A program made the position numbers and the translations under genes. Below, piece by piece: positions 1-8,691 of a DNA stretch of 64,000 nt. Source of the stretch: Deltaproteobacteria bacterium HGW-Deltaproteobacteria-13 (GTDB lineage: Bacteria; Desulfobacterota; Syntrophia; Syntrophales; Smithellaceae); contig PHBJ01000001.1 of NCBI GenBank assembly GCA_002840555.1, positions 62,001-126,000 on the forward strand, in the 5' to 3' direction. The stretch's first letter is position 1. Every line of letters starts with the position of its first letter. Below the pieces are notes generated by a model that saw only the letters and a program-made list of their open reading frames with translations, did no database searches and was not told where the DNA came from.

Positions 1-822
1 AAATGCACTCACATTAATCTTGTTCCCACGATTTACGGATGGATGGTGGATTGGCCGAGTATCGTAAATTACGATCTCTCCAGTTTAAGGATTTTAACCT
101 ATGCCGGCAGTCCCTTTCCGACGGAAGTTTTAAAAAAATGCATTCGAAAATTCGGGAATAAATTTGCCCAGGGATATGGCGCAACGGAAACAGCAGGCGC
201 CGGCATATCCGGATTGGCGATAAAAGATCACCACCTGGATGGTCTGAAACAGAAGTATCTCGTCAGCGCCGGTAAGCCGATGCCCAACTCACGAGTTAAA
301 ATTGTGGATGAAAATGAGAATCCGCTGGGTCCTGGTGAGTATGGCGAAATATGCGCCAAAGGCAAGCATATCATGATGGGTTACTGGAAAAATCCGAAGC
401 TGACCGAAGCCGTCCTGAAAGGCGGCTGGTATCATACGGGCGATATGGGTTACATCGATCAGGACGGCTATATCTTTATGACCGACCGCAAGGCGGACAT
501 GATTATTTCCGGCGGCGAGAATGTTTATCCGAAGGAAGTGGAAGACGTCATTTACCAGCATCCGGCCGTAAGGGAATGCACTGTTGTTTCGGCGCCCGAT
601 ACAAAATGGGGAGAAGTGGTTCAGGCCGTTGTGGTTCTTCATCCTGATAAGCAGGCAACGGCAGAGGAGATCATCGAACACTGCAAGAAGCACCTTGCGG
701 GATACAAGTGTCCCAAGGCAGTGGCTTTCTGGAACGATATCCCCAAAACCATTATCGGCAAGATCGTCAAAAAAGACATCAAAAAGAAATTCTGGGAAGG
801 CAAAGAGAGAATGATCAGTTGA
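1..822 (+). CDS. Acyl-CoA ligase, AMP-binding (5' end outside window)
   Basis: C-terminal 273 residues of an ANL-superfamily acid:CoA ligase, which forms an acyl-adenylate from acid and ATP and then the acyl-CoA. The reading frame is open from base 1, so the N-terminal part of the adenylation domain lies upstream of the window. Visible core motifs are YGATETAG (fragment residues about 59-66), YHTGDMG followed by the hinge-region DRKADMIISGGENVYP, and a C-terminal PKTIIGKIVKKDI that carries the expected catalytic lysine. It is first in line of a plus-strand catabolic cluster, 27 bp before an amidohydrolase gene, and probably activates the pathway substrate. Substrate class (fatty, alicyclic or aryl acid) cannot be read from this fragment. 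Confidence 0.9.
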   Translation, partial: KCTHINLVPTIYGWMVDWPSIVNYDLSSLRILTYAGSPFPTEVLKKCIRKFGNKFAQGYGATETAGAGISGLAIKDHHLDGLKQKYLVSAGKPMPNSRVKIVDENENPLGPGEYGEICAKGKHIMMGYWKNPKLTEAVLKGGWYHTGDMGYIDQDGYIFMTDRKADMIISGGENVYPKEVEDVIYQHPAVRECTVVSAPDTKWGEVVQAVVVLHPDKQATAEEIIEHCKKHLAGYKCPKAVAFWNDIPKTIIGKIVKKDIKKKFWEGKERMIS

Positions 823-849
823 AAATTATTATAAACAGGGGGGATATAT

Positions 850-1869
850 ATGAGCAAAAAAAATGCAGATAATTATTTTAAAATCGATCCGGAATGCCAC
901 CTCATCGGCGACATGGAACACCTGAACCACTTTCCCGGGGTACAAATGTGGTGGCGGGCGATTGAACATATTTCGCGGCCGCTGATCACCGGCGCACCCC
1001 TGCCGCTCATGATGAAGGCCCTGGAAGGTTTGGAAGAATGGGAGGCGGTGAAGAGCGGCGACCCGCAGGTTATCCTTCGGGTCATGGATAAGCACGGCGT
1101 GGACATCGCCTGCCTGCTCCCGGAATCCATGATGGATACGACCGGTTTTAGCAGCCGGTGGGTTTCCAACGGCGAGATGGCCAAGGTGGTGGAGGCCAAT
1201 CCGGACCGGTTCATGTACCAGCCCAATATTTCACCGATCAAACAGCGCGGAGTTAAGAACGCCATCTGGGAGATGGAGTATTGGGTCAGGGAGAAAGGGG
1301 CCAGGATATTCAAGTATTATTCACCCGAAGATACCTACATGAACGACCCTGAACTGTGGCCGTTTTATGAAAAGGCGCAGGAGTTCGGTATTGTGCTGGA
1401 TATGCATACGGGGTTCTGCTGGGTACCGCCGGGCAAGAGCAAGTATTGCCATCCCGAGCAGATCGACGATGTGGCGCGCGACTTTCCGGGACTTAAGATC
1501 AACGCCTTTCACATGGGCTATCCCTACAGTGACGTTCTCAACATGGTGGCCTTGGGCCACCCCAATGTTTACATCTGCATGAGCCTGCTCGTACCCTGGG
1601 CCATTACCGCTCCGCGCAAGTTCGCCCGCCTTTTGGGCGAGGCTATGCGCTTCGTTGGTCCGGACCGCATCACCTGGGGCACGGATTATGCCGGATACGG
1701 AGTTCAGGTGGCCAACGCTGTCAAAGGCCTGGCCGAGTTCCAGATTCCGGAAGATATGCAGCTTGCGTACGGCTATCCTGCTATCACAGAGGAAGACAAG
1801 GCCAAGATGTTCGGCGGCAATCTTGGTCGACTCCTGGGAATTGATACAACAAAAAGAAGAATTAAATAA
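850..1869 (+). CDS. Amidohydrolase-superfamily (Amidohydro_2) enzyme, decarboxylase-like, copy 1
   Basis: 339-residue TIM-barrel protein of the ACMSD/resorcylate-decarboxylase branch (Amidohydro_2). The usual H-x-H metal motif at the first strand is E15-x-H17, as in gamma-resorcylate decarboxylase and LigW. The other expected ligands are seen as H186 (DMHTG), H221 (AFHMG) and D279 (WGTDY). This suggests a metal-dependent non-oxidative decarboxylase or C-C hydrolase rather than an amidase; that is inference. A purine-rich GGGGGGAT-type ribosome site precedes the ATG. The gene lies 20 bp before an ene-reductase, and the same two families recur in reverse order at 12969-15575. Copy 2 is close throughout the length by eye, about two thirds identical. 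Confidence is high for the fold, low for the substrate. Confidence 0.85.
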   Translation: MSKKNADNYFKIDPECHLIGDMEHLNHFPGVQMWWRAIEHISRPLITGAPLPLMMKALEGLEEWEAVKSGDPQVILRVMDKHGVDIACLLPESMMDTTGFSSRWVSNGEMAKVVEANPDRFMYQPNISPIKQRGVKNAIWEMEYWVREKGARIFKYYSPEDTYMNDPELWPFYEKAQEFGIVLDMHTGFCWVPPGKSKYCHPEQIDDVARDFPGLKINAFHMGYPYSDVLNMVALGHPNVYICMSLLVPWAITAPRKFARLLGEAMRFVGPDRITWGTDYAGYGVQVANAVKGLAEFQIPEDMQLAYGYPAITEEDKAKMFGGNLGRLLGIDTTKRRIK

Positions 1870-1889
1870 TATTGGAAGGGGGATAAGTC

Positions 1890-3260
1890 ATGACTGAGAA
1901 ATCAGAAGGCAAGAAACAATTTGAACACATTTTAAAACCTATTAAAATTGGTCCGATTGAACTGAAGAACCGGATTGTTATGGCGCCGATGAATGAGGCG
2001 TTGTCTGGGGCTCATGGTGAAGTGGGAGAACAGTATATCGCCTATTTCGGGGCCCGGGCAAAAGGCGGCACCGGATTGATCACTACGGGTGCGATTATGG
2101 CCACCAAACTGGCAGGAGAGTTCCCGGCCGGCAGGAATCCGCATCTCTACCATCAGGGACACATGCTTGGAATGAACAACCTGACCGACAGGGTTCACTA
2201 TTTCGGATCCAAAGTTGCGGCTCAGATGACCATTGGGTTCGGCAGGCAAGGTCATTCCTATGACCACCATAAGCTGGCTCCGGCTGCTACTGCCGGCCTG
2301 CCCTATGAGATAGCGGCTGAAAAATCGCCCAATCATTGCGCGGATCTTTATGCGGTTATGGAATTTTCAAGATACTATATGACGGGGCAAATGACGCGGG
2401 AGATGTCCATCGAAGAGATCCGCAGCGAACAGAAGGAATTTGCCAATAGCTGCCAGCTTGCAGTCATCTCCGGGTTCGATGCCATAGAGATTCACGGTCC
2501 GCACGGGTACCTCGAGCATCAGTTCTTGTCTCCTTTTTCCAATAAACGCACGGACATGTATGGCGGAGAATGGCGAAACCGCAAGCGTTTCCTTATGGAG
2601 GTTGCCGAACAGGTCCGTTATGCCTGCCCGGGTGTTGCTGTGGGGTGCCGGATCAGCGCGGAAGAGCATATGCAGGGCGGCCTGACCGAGGAAGAGATGA
2701 TCGATGTGGCCAAGGATTTGCAGGCTGTAGGTTTGGATTATATCAGTTTGTCCGACGGCGCCGGCTACGAAGAAAGCGGCCACCTCATCACGGACATGGA
2801 CCGTTCCAAGCATATTCCCGAGCATGGCGAGGCATTCAAAAAGGCTCTCAAGATCCCCGTCATTGTGTCCTCGCAGCACGATCCGGTCAAGATCGAAAAG
2901 AACATCGCCGAAGGCAAGTACGACCTCCAGGCCATGGGAAGGCAGCTTTACTGCGATCCGGAATACGTAAACAAGCTTGAAGCCGGAAAAGCAAAAGAGA
3001 TCGTCCGGTGCTCGCGATGCAATACCTGTCTCATGCGCTTCCTTGCCGCGCTTACTCCCGCATGCACGCAAAACCCGAACCTTGGCAGAGAGTATGCCCT
3101 GGATGAATACAAGATCGGACCATGGCAGAAACACGAGTCAATTATGCCCGAGGGCACAATGAGAGCCTCTATGCCGTCACTTGATCGCCCGTGGTGGAGG
3201 AACGAATTAGGCTATATCGAAAAGAGCTGGAGACCGTTGCAGGGACGTACGTCACGGTAA
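1890..3260 (+). CDS. Old-yellow-enzyme-type FMN/[4Fe-4S] oxidoreductase, copy 1
   Basis: 456-residue NADH:flavin oxidoreductase of the 2,4-dienoyl-CoA reductase/2-enoate reductase group. The FMN barrel begins with KPIKIGPIELKNRIVMAPM and carries the HGPHGYLEHQFLSP active-site loop. The iron-sulfur motif follows as C374-x2-C377-x2-C380-x11-C392; the family norm has x3 at the second gap, so this copy is one residue short. The C-terminal FAD/NAD(P) domain of full-length members (about 650 residues) is absent, so electrons must come from a partner. Likely role is reduction of an activated C=C bond in the cluster's pathway. It follows the amidohydrolase by 20 bp with a GGGGGAT ribosome site and is related to the gene at 12969. 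Confidence 0.88.
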   Translation: MTEKSEGKKQFEHILKPIKIGPIELKNRIVMAPMNEALSGAHGEVGEQYIAYFGARAKGGTGLITTGAIMATKLAGEFPAGRNPHLYHQGHMLGMNNLTDRVHYFGSKVAAQMTIGFGRQGHSYDHHKLAPAATAGLPYEIAAEKSPNHCADLYAVMEFSRYYMTGQMTREMSIEEIRSEQKEFANSCQLAVISGFDAIEIHGPHGYLEHQFLSPFSNKRTDMYGGEWRNRKRFLMEVAEQVRYACPGVAVGCRISAEEHMQGGLTEEEMIDVAKDLQAVGLDYISLSDGAGYEESGHLITDMDRSKHIPEHGEAFKKALKIPVIVSSQHDPVKIEKNIAEGKYDLQAMGRQLYCDPEYVNKLEAGKAKEIVRCSRCNTCLMRFLAALTPACTQNPNLGREYALDEYKIGPWQKHESIMPEGTMRASMPSLDRPWWRNELGYIEKSWRPLQGRTSR

Positions 3261-3393
3261 TTTTTTAAAACTTAGCAGACGTGTACGGGATATGTTTCGT
3301 TGTATAGAGTCTGGGCATGATGATTTTCGAAGTTATCTTGCCGAAGTTGTTCTTTTCAAGGGAGACCCTTTCTAATAAGTCCCGCCTTTTCTT

Positions 3394-3427
3394 AAGCCTC
3401 CCTCTTCCAAAAAGAGGGAGGCTTTCT
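3394..3427 (+). terminator. Hairpin terminator after the ene-reductase
   Basis: Perfect 13-bp stem, arms 3394-3406 (AAGCCTCCCTCTT) and 3412-3424, with a 5-nt loop and then a pyrimidine-rich TTCTCCT run. It sits in the 326-bp gap between the ene-reductase and the SDR gene, and closes the first operon. Nothing else is recognisable in the gap. Confidence 0.65.
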
Positions 3428-3586
3428 CCTCACAAAGGACATTGTTAGAAGGAAAAAAAATTAGTCATGAAATTAAAAAAGCAAGCGAACATGCATAATG
3501 CTGATAAATGCTGTTTTTTTATGAGTAGTATGGCATCGCGCATGGGAATGGCTGCGGCGCTATTGTTTGCCAATAGGAGTATAGAT

Positions 3587-4411
3587 ATGGCTGTTAAGGG
3601 ATGTATTCTTGTCACCGGTGCGGCATCAGGTATCGGGAAGGCCACGGTGCTAACGCTCGCCAAAAAGGGCTTTGGCGTTTACGCCACATATGCCACGGAT
3701 AAATCTCAGGTTGAACTTGAAAAACTTCGCGATGTGGGTGGCATTGAGGCTTTCAAACTTGATATCACCAATGATGGTGACGTTGCGAGTGCTGTTGCCT
3801 TTATCGAGGGGAAGGGAATTAATCTCCTGGCTCTCGTCAACAACGCGGGCATCTTCAGCCCCGGTCCGCTCATGGAGTATCCCGTTGAACGGTTGATCGA
3901 GCAATACAATGTCAACGTGTTCGGGACACATCGCTTGACCAAGGCCCTCTTCCCCCTGCTCTTAAAATCCAGGGGCCGGATCGTGAACGTGTCGAGCGTG
4001 GCCGGGTTTGTGGCCACGCCTTTTTCCGGACCCTATGCTTCCAGCAAGCATGCCATGGAAGGATGGTCTGATTCTCTGCGGCGAGAACTTTTGCCCTTGG
4101 GTTTGAAAGTCATTGTGGTCCAACCTGCTCTGATCGACACTCCACTTTGGGACAGGGACATCGAAGGAAAGATAGAGCGGTATCGCGGCAGCATTTTCTA
4201 CGAAGCCAATCGTAAAAAACTCGAGCATGAGGCGGCCGAAGCCAAAACACATGGTGTGCAGCCGGAGGTAGTGGCCGAAGCCATTTATCAGGCGTTGACC
4301 GTTCCGAATCCCAAAACCCGTTATCTGGTAACCAACCATCCTGTGCAGCACCGGCTGGTCAGGTTTTTACCTGATGCACTTCTGGATCGGCTGGTGAGCA
4401 AGGAATTCTAG
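3587..4411 (+). CDS. SDR-family oxidoreductase
   Basis: 274-residue short-chain dehydrogenase/reductase with N-terminal cofactor motif TGAASGIG (residues 9-16), NNAG, and catalytic S...YASSK. The family interconverts alcohols and ketones with NAD(P)H; overall look is of 17-beta-hydroxysteroid-dehydrogenase-like classical SDRs. The frame stays open to an ATG at 3467, but AGGAG at 3575-3579, 7 nt before the ATG at 3587, and the position of the Rossmann motif both favour the shorter start. The extra 40 residues upstream look non-conserved. It is followed after 3 bp by an MBL-fold hydrolase, so the two are probably co-translated. Confidence 0.85.
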   Translation: MAVKGCILVTGAASGIGKATVLTLAKKGFGVYATYATDKSQVELEKLRDVGGIEAFKLDITNDGDVASAVAFIEGKGINLLALVNNAGIFSPGPLMEYPVERLIEQYNVNVFGTHRLTKALFPLLLKSRGRIVNVSSVAGFVATPFSGPYASSKHAMEGWSDSLRRELLPLGLKVIVVQPALIDTPLWDRDIEGKIERYRGSIFYEANRKKLEHEAAEAKTHGVQPEVVAEAIYQALTVPNPKTRYLVTNHPVQHRLVRFLPDALLDRLVSKEF

Positions 4412-4414
4412 ATT

Positions 4415-5257
4415 ATGAAGATATATTTTCTTTCCACTGGATTCGGGAGTGTTGCCAAAGGTCTTTTCGTTCAGGGTGCAGGCATGAAAAGTGTGCAGTT
4501 TCCCGTCCTCAGCGTTCTGATTGAGCGCGACAATGGTCTGGTTCTGTTCGATACGGGCATCGGCACGCGCATAGAAGAAGAAATGCGGCCTCCCATCTAT
4601 TGGGGGAACCTTTTCTTCCACCGCTTCGTCATGCGCACGCGATTCAATCCAAGGCACGACGCTCTTATATATCAACTACAGCGGCTCGGATTCAAACCCG
4701 CGGATGTCAGGAACGTTATCATCTCACACCTCCACTGGGACCATGCCGGCGGCATGCGTGATTTTCCCCATGCCCACTTTTTCGTAAGCCGCAGGGAATG
4801 GGAGTTCGTCTCCAACCTCCGGTTAGGACAGCTGTTTAAAAACGCCTTCATCAAGCAGCAGTTCCATGAACAGGGGTTGGAGATTGAACTCATCGAAACC
4901 GATCAGCGTAAACCCTTTAAGAACTTTTCTGCCTCTTATGATCTTTTCGGTGACGGCTCCATGGTGCTGGTAGATCTGCCCGGCCACAGCCCCGGCCTCA
5001 TGGGGATGTGTCTCACCATGCCTTCCGGCAGACGATTTTTTTTCAGCGCGGATACGTTCTATTTCCCTGAGGGACTGGAACAGAGAATGCCTAAGTCGAA
5101 ACTCATGCAGACACTGGTAAGCGAAGGTCCGGAAGTGAAAGCGAGCATCGAACAGGTTTATAAGCTCATGCGCACCGAACCTGATCTCGAGATTGTGGGC
5201 AGTCACGATTATCGTCTGCCCGGCCGCTATGACTTGGCGCCGAAATATTACAGCTAA
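4415..5257 (+). CDS. Metallo-beta-lactamase-fold hydrolase
   Basis: 280-residue MBL-fold protein with the binuclear metal site complete: H105-x-H107-x-D109-H110 (SHLHWDHAGG), H191 (DLPGHSPG), D213 (SADTFYF) and H264 (GSHDY). The closest named relatives of this size are N-acyl-homoserine-lactonase-like proteins, but in this setting it more likely hydrolyses a lactone, ester or CoA-thioester intermediate. Starts 3 bp after the SDR stop; the next SDR follows 39 bp later, so it is in the middle of a catabolic operon. Substrate unknown. Confidence 0.82.
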   Translation: MKIYFLSTGFGSVAKGLFVQGAGMKSVQFPVLSVLIERDNGLVLFDTGIGTRIEEEMRPPIYWGNLFFHRFVMRTRFNPRHDALIYQLQRLGFKPADVRNVIISHLHWDHAGGMRDFPHAHFFVSRREWEFVSNLRLGQLFKNAFIKQQFHEQGLEIELIETDQRKPFKNFSASYDLFGDGSMVLVDLPGHSPGLMGMCLTMPSGRRFFFSADTFYFPEGLEQRMPKSKLMQTLVSEGPEVKASIEQVYKLMRTEPDLEIVGSHDYRLPGRYDLAPKYYS

Positions 5258-5296
5258 TGAAAGATCTTTTTATGTCATTGTCAGAGGGAAAACGTG

Positions 5297-6133
5297 ATGC
5301 AAACAAAAAAACTTAGAGGCAAAGTCGCATTAGTCACCGGCGCGTCGCGCGGGCTGGGCCGGGCCATTGCGCTGGCCTTGGGACAGGCCGGCGCCGATGT
5401 GGCGCTTACGGATATCCTGATTGAAGGCCAGGAACAGGACTTGGGAAAACTTGGCCGGTACAGCGTGCTGGCTGGGCATTTCGCGCAGTCCGGCGAAGTG
5501 AATACGCTTCTGGGGGCGCGGGAGATCCAATTCATGGGATCACGGAGTTGTGCTTTCAAGATGGACGTGGCGGATTTGGACGAGGTCGGGCGTGTGGTGC
5601 ACATGATCGAAACCGAACTCGGGCCGATTGATATCCTCGTCAACAATGCCGCGGTCATGGATAACCTGGGCAAGTTCGAAGATCAGCAGCCGGAGCGCTG
5701 GCAGCGCGATCTCAATGTCAACCTCACCGGCGCTTATCATTGCAGCAAGGCGGTCTGGCCGGGCATGGTGAAAAAAGGGTGGGGCCGCATTATCAATATA
5801 TCATCCGTGGCAGGTCTCATGGGAGCTTCACTTCAACCTTCGTATGGCGCAACTAAGGCTGGATTGATCGGATTGAGCAAGTCGCTGGCTATCGAGGCTG
5901 GCCGCTACGGCATCACGGTTAATACGGTCTGCCCCGGTTTCATCGCCACTGAGGCAGTGCAACTGTACGATGAACGTATGACTGAACGCATAGCAAAACG
6001 AACTGTCCTGAAGCGGATGGGCCAACCGGAAGAGGTTGCCCACGTTGTAGCTTTTCTGGCTTCGGACGGAGCAGCCTACATTACGGGTGCGGTTATTCCG
6101 GTTACGGGCGGGATCGATCTGCTGACACTTTAG
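5297..6133 (+). CDS. SDR-family oxidoreductase (3-oxoacyl reductase-like)
   Basis: 278-residue classical SDR: TGASRGLG cofactor motif, NNAAVM, ISSVAG, catalytic YGATK, and PCGF-like VCPGFI segment, ending in TGAVIPVTGG typical of FabG-like enzymes. It has about 30 extra residues after the second beta strand (near residues 40-75), which is longer than ordinary FabG. GTG at 5294 and ATG at 5297 are both possible; ATG lies 8 nt from AGAGGG and is preferred. Likely oxidises or reduces a hydroxyacyl/alicyclic intermediate between the MBL hydrolase and the CoA-transferase. Confidence 0.85.
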   Translation: MQTKKLRGKVALVTGASRGLGRAIALALGQAGADVALTDILIEGQEQDLGKLGRYSVLAGHFAQSGEVNTLLGAREIQFMGSRSCAFKMDVADLDEVGRVVHMIETELGPIDILVNNAAVMDNLGKFEDQQPERWQRDLNVNLTGAYHCSKAVWPGMVKKGWGRIINISSVAGLMGASLQPSYGATKAGLIGLSKSLAIEAGRYGITVNTVCPGFIATEAVQLYDERMTERIAKRTVLKRMGQPEEVAHVVAFLASDGAAYITGAVIPVTGGIDLLTL

Positions 6134-6173
6134 AAATACTACCAAGAAAAGGAGTTAATAATACATTTCAGAC

Positions 6174-7211
6174 ATGAAGACGGAAACGATGATCGAAGAA
6201 AAAGAGAACACGGCGATGAACATTATAAAGAAGGGCAGAGGAGAACTGTTCACAGATCCTGATCCTGACCACGCACGAATATTTTTCCGGAAGAAATCAA
6301 GAAAGATGGTGAACAAGTCCATGACGCTTACAAAAGCCATTGAGACATTTGTTCATGATGGAGACTATCTGGCGATGGGCGGGTTTGGTGGAAACAGATC
6401 ACCGATTGCCGCATGTCACGAAATTCTCAGACAGGGAAGGAGGAACATGGGTTTTGCCGGACACACTGCTAGCCATGAGTTCGAGATTCTCAGTGCGGGG
6501 GAAGTTTTCGATCGGGTGGATGCGGCCTACATTGTTGGTCTTGAAGCACGGGGGCTTTCCCCCTGCGCGAGAAGATACATGCAGACCGGCAAGGTTAAGG
6601 TGACCGAGTGGACAAACTACTGCATATCGGCAAGACTCAGAGCCGCTGCCATGGGCGTCCCCTTTGTTCCCACGAGAAACCTTTTGGGCACCGACACTTT
6701 CGAATACAGCGGAAGCATAATCGTTGAATGTCCATACACCGGCAAGAAGCTTGCTCTACAACCTGCGCTCTATCCTGATGTGGCCATCATCCATGTCCAC
6801 GAGTCTGATGTATATGGAAATTGCAGAATCCGAGGCATTCTCAAGTCGGACAACGATCTGGCCCGTGCCGCAAAACGGACGATCATTACCTGCGAACGTT
6901 TGATATCCAATGAAGAAATACGCAGAGATCCTTCCGAAACCACCATTCCCTATTTCCTTGTGGATGCCGTATGCGAGGTACCCTATGGCAACTATCCGGG
7001 TAACATGGTCTATGAGTATTTTTCGGATGAGGAACACTTAAGAGAATGGTTGAAAGCCGAAGAAGATCCTGAAGTGTTCAAGGAATTTCTTCAGCGAAAC
7101 ATTTATGACTGCAAAGATCACCATGAATATATAAACAGGAACGGCGGTATGGAAAAAATACTCAAGCTCCGGACGATCGAACACCTGCTGCATAAGGAGG
7201 CCGACAAATGA
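6174..7211 (+). CDS. CoA-transferase family subunit A (GctA/IpdA-like)
   Basis: 345-residue alpha subunit of a type-I CoA-transferase-fold enzyme, nearest in pattern to glutaconate CoA-transferase A and to IpdA of steroid-ring degradation. The core starts near MTLTKAIETFVHDGDYLAMGGFGGNR and continues through GLEARGLSP and PDVAIIHVHESD. About 50 residues precede the core; the LFTDPDPDHAR stretch seems to belong to an extended subfamily. The start is uncertain: ATG 6174 has its AAGGAG 20 nt away, and ATG 6216 is an alternative. The stop overlaps the subunit B start (ATGA), indicating a heterodimer made together. In IpdAB-type enzymes the reaction is hydrolytic ring opening rather than CoA transfer; which applies here is not settled. 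Confidence 0.85.
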   Translation: MKTETMIEEKENTAMNIIKKGRGELFTDPDPDHARIFFRKKSRKMVNKSMTLTKAIETFVHDGDYLAMGGFGGNRSPIAACHEILRQGRRNMGFAGHTASHEFEILSAGEVFDRVDAAYIVGLEARGLSPCARRYMQTGKVKVTEWTNYCISARLRAAAMGVPFVPTRNLLGTDTFEYSGSIIVECPYTGKKLALQPALYPDVAIIHVHESDVYGNCRIRGILKSDNDLARAAKRTIITCERLISNEEIRRDPSETTIPYFLVDAVCEVPYGNYPGNMVYEYFSDEEHLREWLKAEEDPEVFKEFLQRNIYDCKDHHEYINRNGGMEKILKLRTIEHLLHKEADK

Positions 7212-7981
7212 AACTGCAATATAATTCTATGGAACTGATGATTTGCGTTGCCGCAAGAGAGCTGGAAGACGGTTCAACGCTGGCGGTAGGCACGGGAGCG
7301 CCCTGTGCGGCGGCAATGCTGGCTCAAAAATTGAATTCACCAAACCTGGCGATTATGTTTGAAGCCGGGAGCGTCAGTCCGATTCTTCCCGAGATGCCCA
7401 TTTCCGTTGGAGATTCACGAGCCAGTCACAAGGCGGTGATGGTTTCCACCATGGGCGCTATCATGGAAACCTGTTCCCGGGGATATGTCGATTATACTTT
7501 CCTCGGTGGTGCGCAAATTGATATGTATGGCAACCTGAATTCGACCTATGTGGGAGGGACCCATCAAAAACCGAAAGTGCGTTTTCCCGGCAGCGGCGGG
7601 GCCAACGATTTCGGAAGTTTCTGCTGGAAGATGATGGTCCTGACCGTTCAGGATGCACGTCGCTTTGTGGAGAAATGCGAATTCATCACCACGCCCGGCT
7701 GGCTCCAGGGCGGGAACAGCCGGTATGAAGCGGGATTGCCTGAAGGCACCGGGCCATACAAGGTGTTTACCAATATGGCCGTCATGGACTTCGAGCCCGA
7801 GAGCAAGCGCATGCGCATCATCTCTATCAATCCCGGCTATTCCGTTAAAGATGTTCAGGACAACTGCGGATTTGAGTTACTCAAAGCGCCGCAGATAACC
7901 GAAACACAGCCGCCGACAGAGACTGAGCTGAAGATCCTTAGAGAAGAAGTCGACCCGCATCGCTACGTTATCGGACGGTGA
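7208..7981 (+). CDS. CoA-transferase family subunit B (GctB/IpdB-like)
   Basis: 257-residue beta subunit partner of the preceding gene (4-bp ATGA overlap). The segment MFEAGSVSP places E52 where GctB has its catalytic glutamate, so true CoA-transfer chemistry is possible. Other family landmarks are FLGGAQIDMYGNLNST and FPGSGGANDFGS. AAGGAGG lies 7 bp before the start inside subunit A. A 72-bp gap separates it from the corrinoid operon, with no clear terminator, so the two modules may be co-transcribed. Confidence 0.87.
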   Translation: MKLQYNSMELMICVAARELEDGSTLAVGTGAPCAAAMLAQKLNSPNLAIMFEAGSVSPILPEMPISVGDSRASHKAVMVSTMGAIMETCSRGYVDYTFLGGAQIDMYGNLNSTYVGGTHQKPKVRFPGSGGANDFGSFCWKMMVLTVQDARRFVEKCEFITTPGWLQGGNSRYEAGLPEGTGPYKVFTNMAVMDFEPESKRMRIISINPGYSVKDVQDNCGFELLKAPQITETQPPTETELKILREEVDPHRYVIGR

Positions 7982-8053
7982 GAAAATCACGTGTCGTTAC
8001 ATTCTATATAAAGTTGTTTTGGTCAAATAAATCAGTAATGAGAGGATGGCAGT

Positions 8054-8677
8054 ATGAAAGAATTGGTTCAGGCATTTTCAACACTCGAAGAAGATAGGGT
8101 ATATCAAATCATTGACGAATATCTTGCCAAGTCCGGTGAGCCTCTGGCGCTTGTCAATGAATTATCCCAGGGCATGGAAGAAGTTGGACGTTTATTCAAG
8201 GATGACGAATACGCCCTGGGTGAACTTATCTATTCCGGAGAAATATTCAAAGGCGCCATGGATAAGGTGAAGCCTTTTCTCAAAGACGAAGATGACAAAC
8301 CACATAGAAAAGTAATCATAGGTACGGTCGAAGGCGACATTCATGACCTTGGGAAAAACATCGTGATAACATTGCTTGAATGTTCGGGGTTTCAGGTCAT
8401 CGATCTGGGCGTGGATGTTCCGGCCTCGAAGTTTGTTGATGCGGTGAAGGAAACAGGGGCCAGGCTGGTGGGTATGAGCCTGCTGCTCACCACGGCCATG
8501 GATTCCATGCGTCAGGCAATCAAGTCCCTAAACAACTCAGGTCACCGGGACAGCATAAAGATCATGATTGGCGGGGCGCCGACAAGTGAACGTCTCAAGG
8601 AAGATGTTGGCGCCGACTTTTATGGACGTGATGCCATTGAAGCCCTGGCCATTGCCAGGAGTGTTTTCAACCAGTAA
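8054..8677 (+). CDS. Corrinoid (B12-binding) methyl-carrier protein
   Basis: 207-residue two-domain methyl carrier of the MtaC/MtbC/MttC type: an N-terminal helical cap (about 1-85) and a Rossmann-like cobalamin domain with D95-I-H97-D-L-G100 (EGDIHDLGKN), where H97 is the lower axial cobalt ligand, plus the GGAPTS loop near the C-terminus. It accepts a methyl group from a substrate-specific methyltransferase and passes it on. Two candidate methyltransferases and a reactivase-like gene follow directly, so this is the core of a methyl-transfer operon. Confidence 0.93.
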   Translation: MKELVQAFSTLEEDRVYQIIDEYLAKSGEPLALVNELSQGMEEVGRLFKDDEYALGELIYSGEIFKGAMDKVKPFLKDEDDKPHRKVIIGTVEGDIHDLGKNIVITLLECSGFQVIDLGVDVPASKFVDAVKETGARLVGMSLLLTTAMDSMRQAIKSLNNSGHRDSIKIMIGGAPTSERLKEDVGADFYGRDAIEALAIARSVFNQ

Positions 8678-8691
8678 AGGGGGGGATGAAG

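Noticed and set aside
2367-3134. 255-codon minus-strand frame inside the first ene-reductase
   Set aside because: Antisense to conserved FMN-barrel and cluster motifs; no family signature.
3467-3586. 40-residue N-terminal extension of the SDR
   Set aside because: AGGAG lies directly before the ATG at 3587, and the Rossmann motif is at its normal distance from that start.
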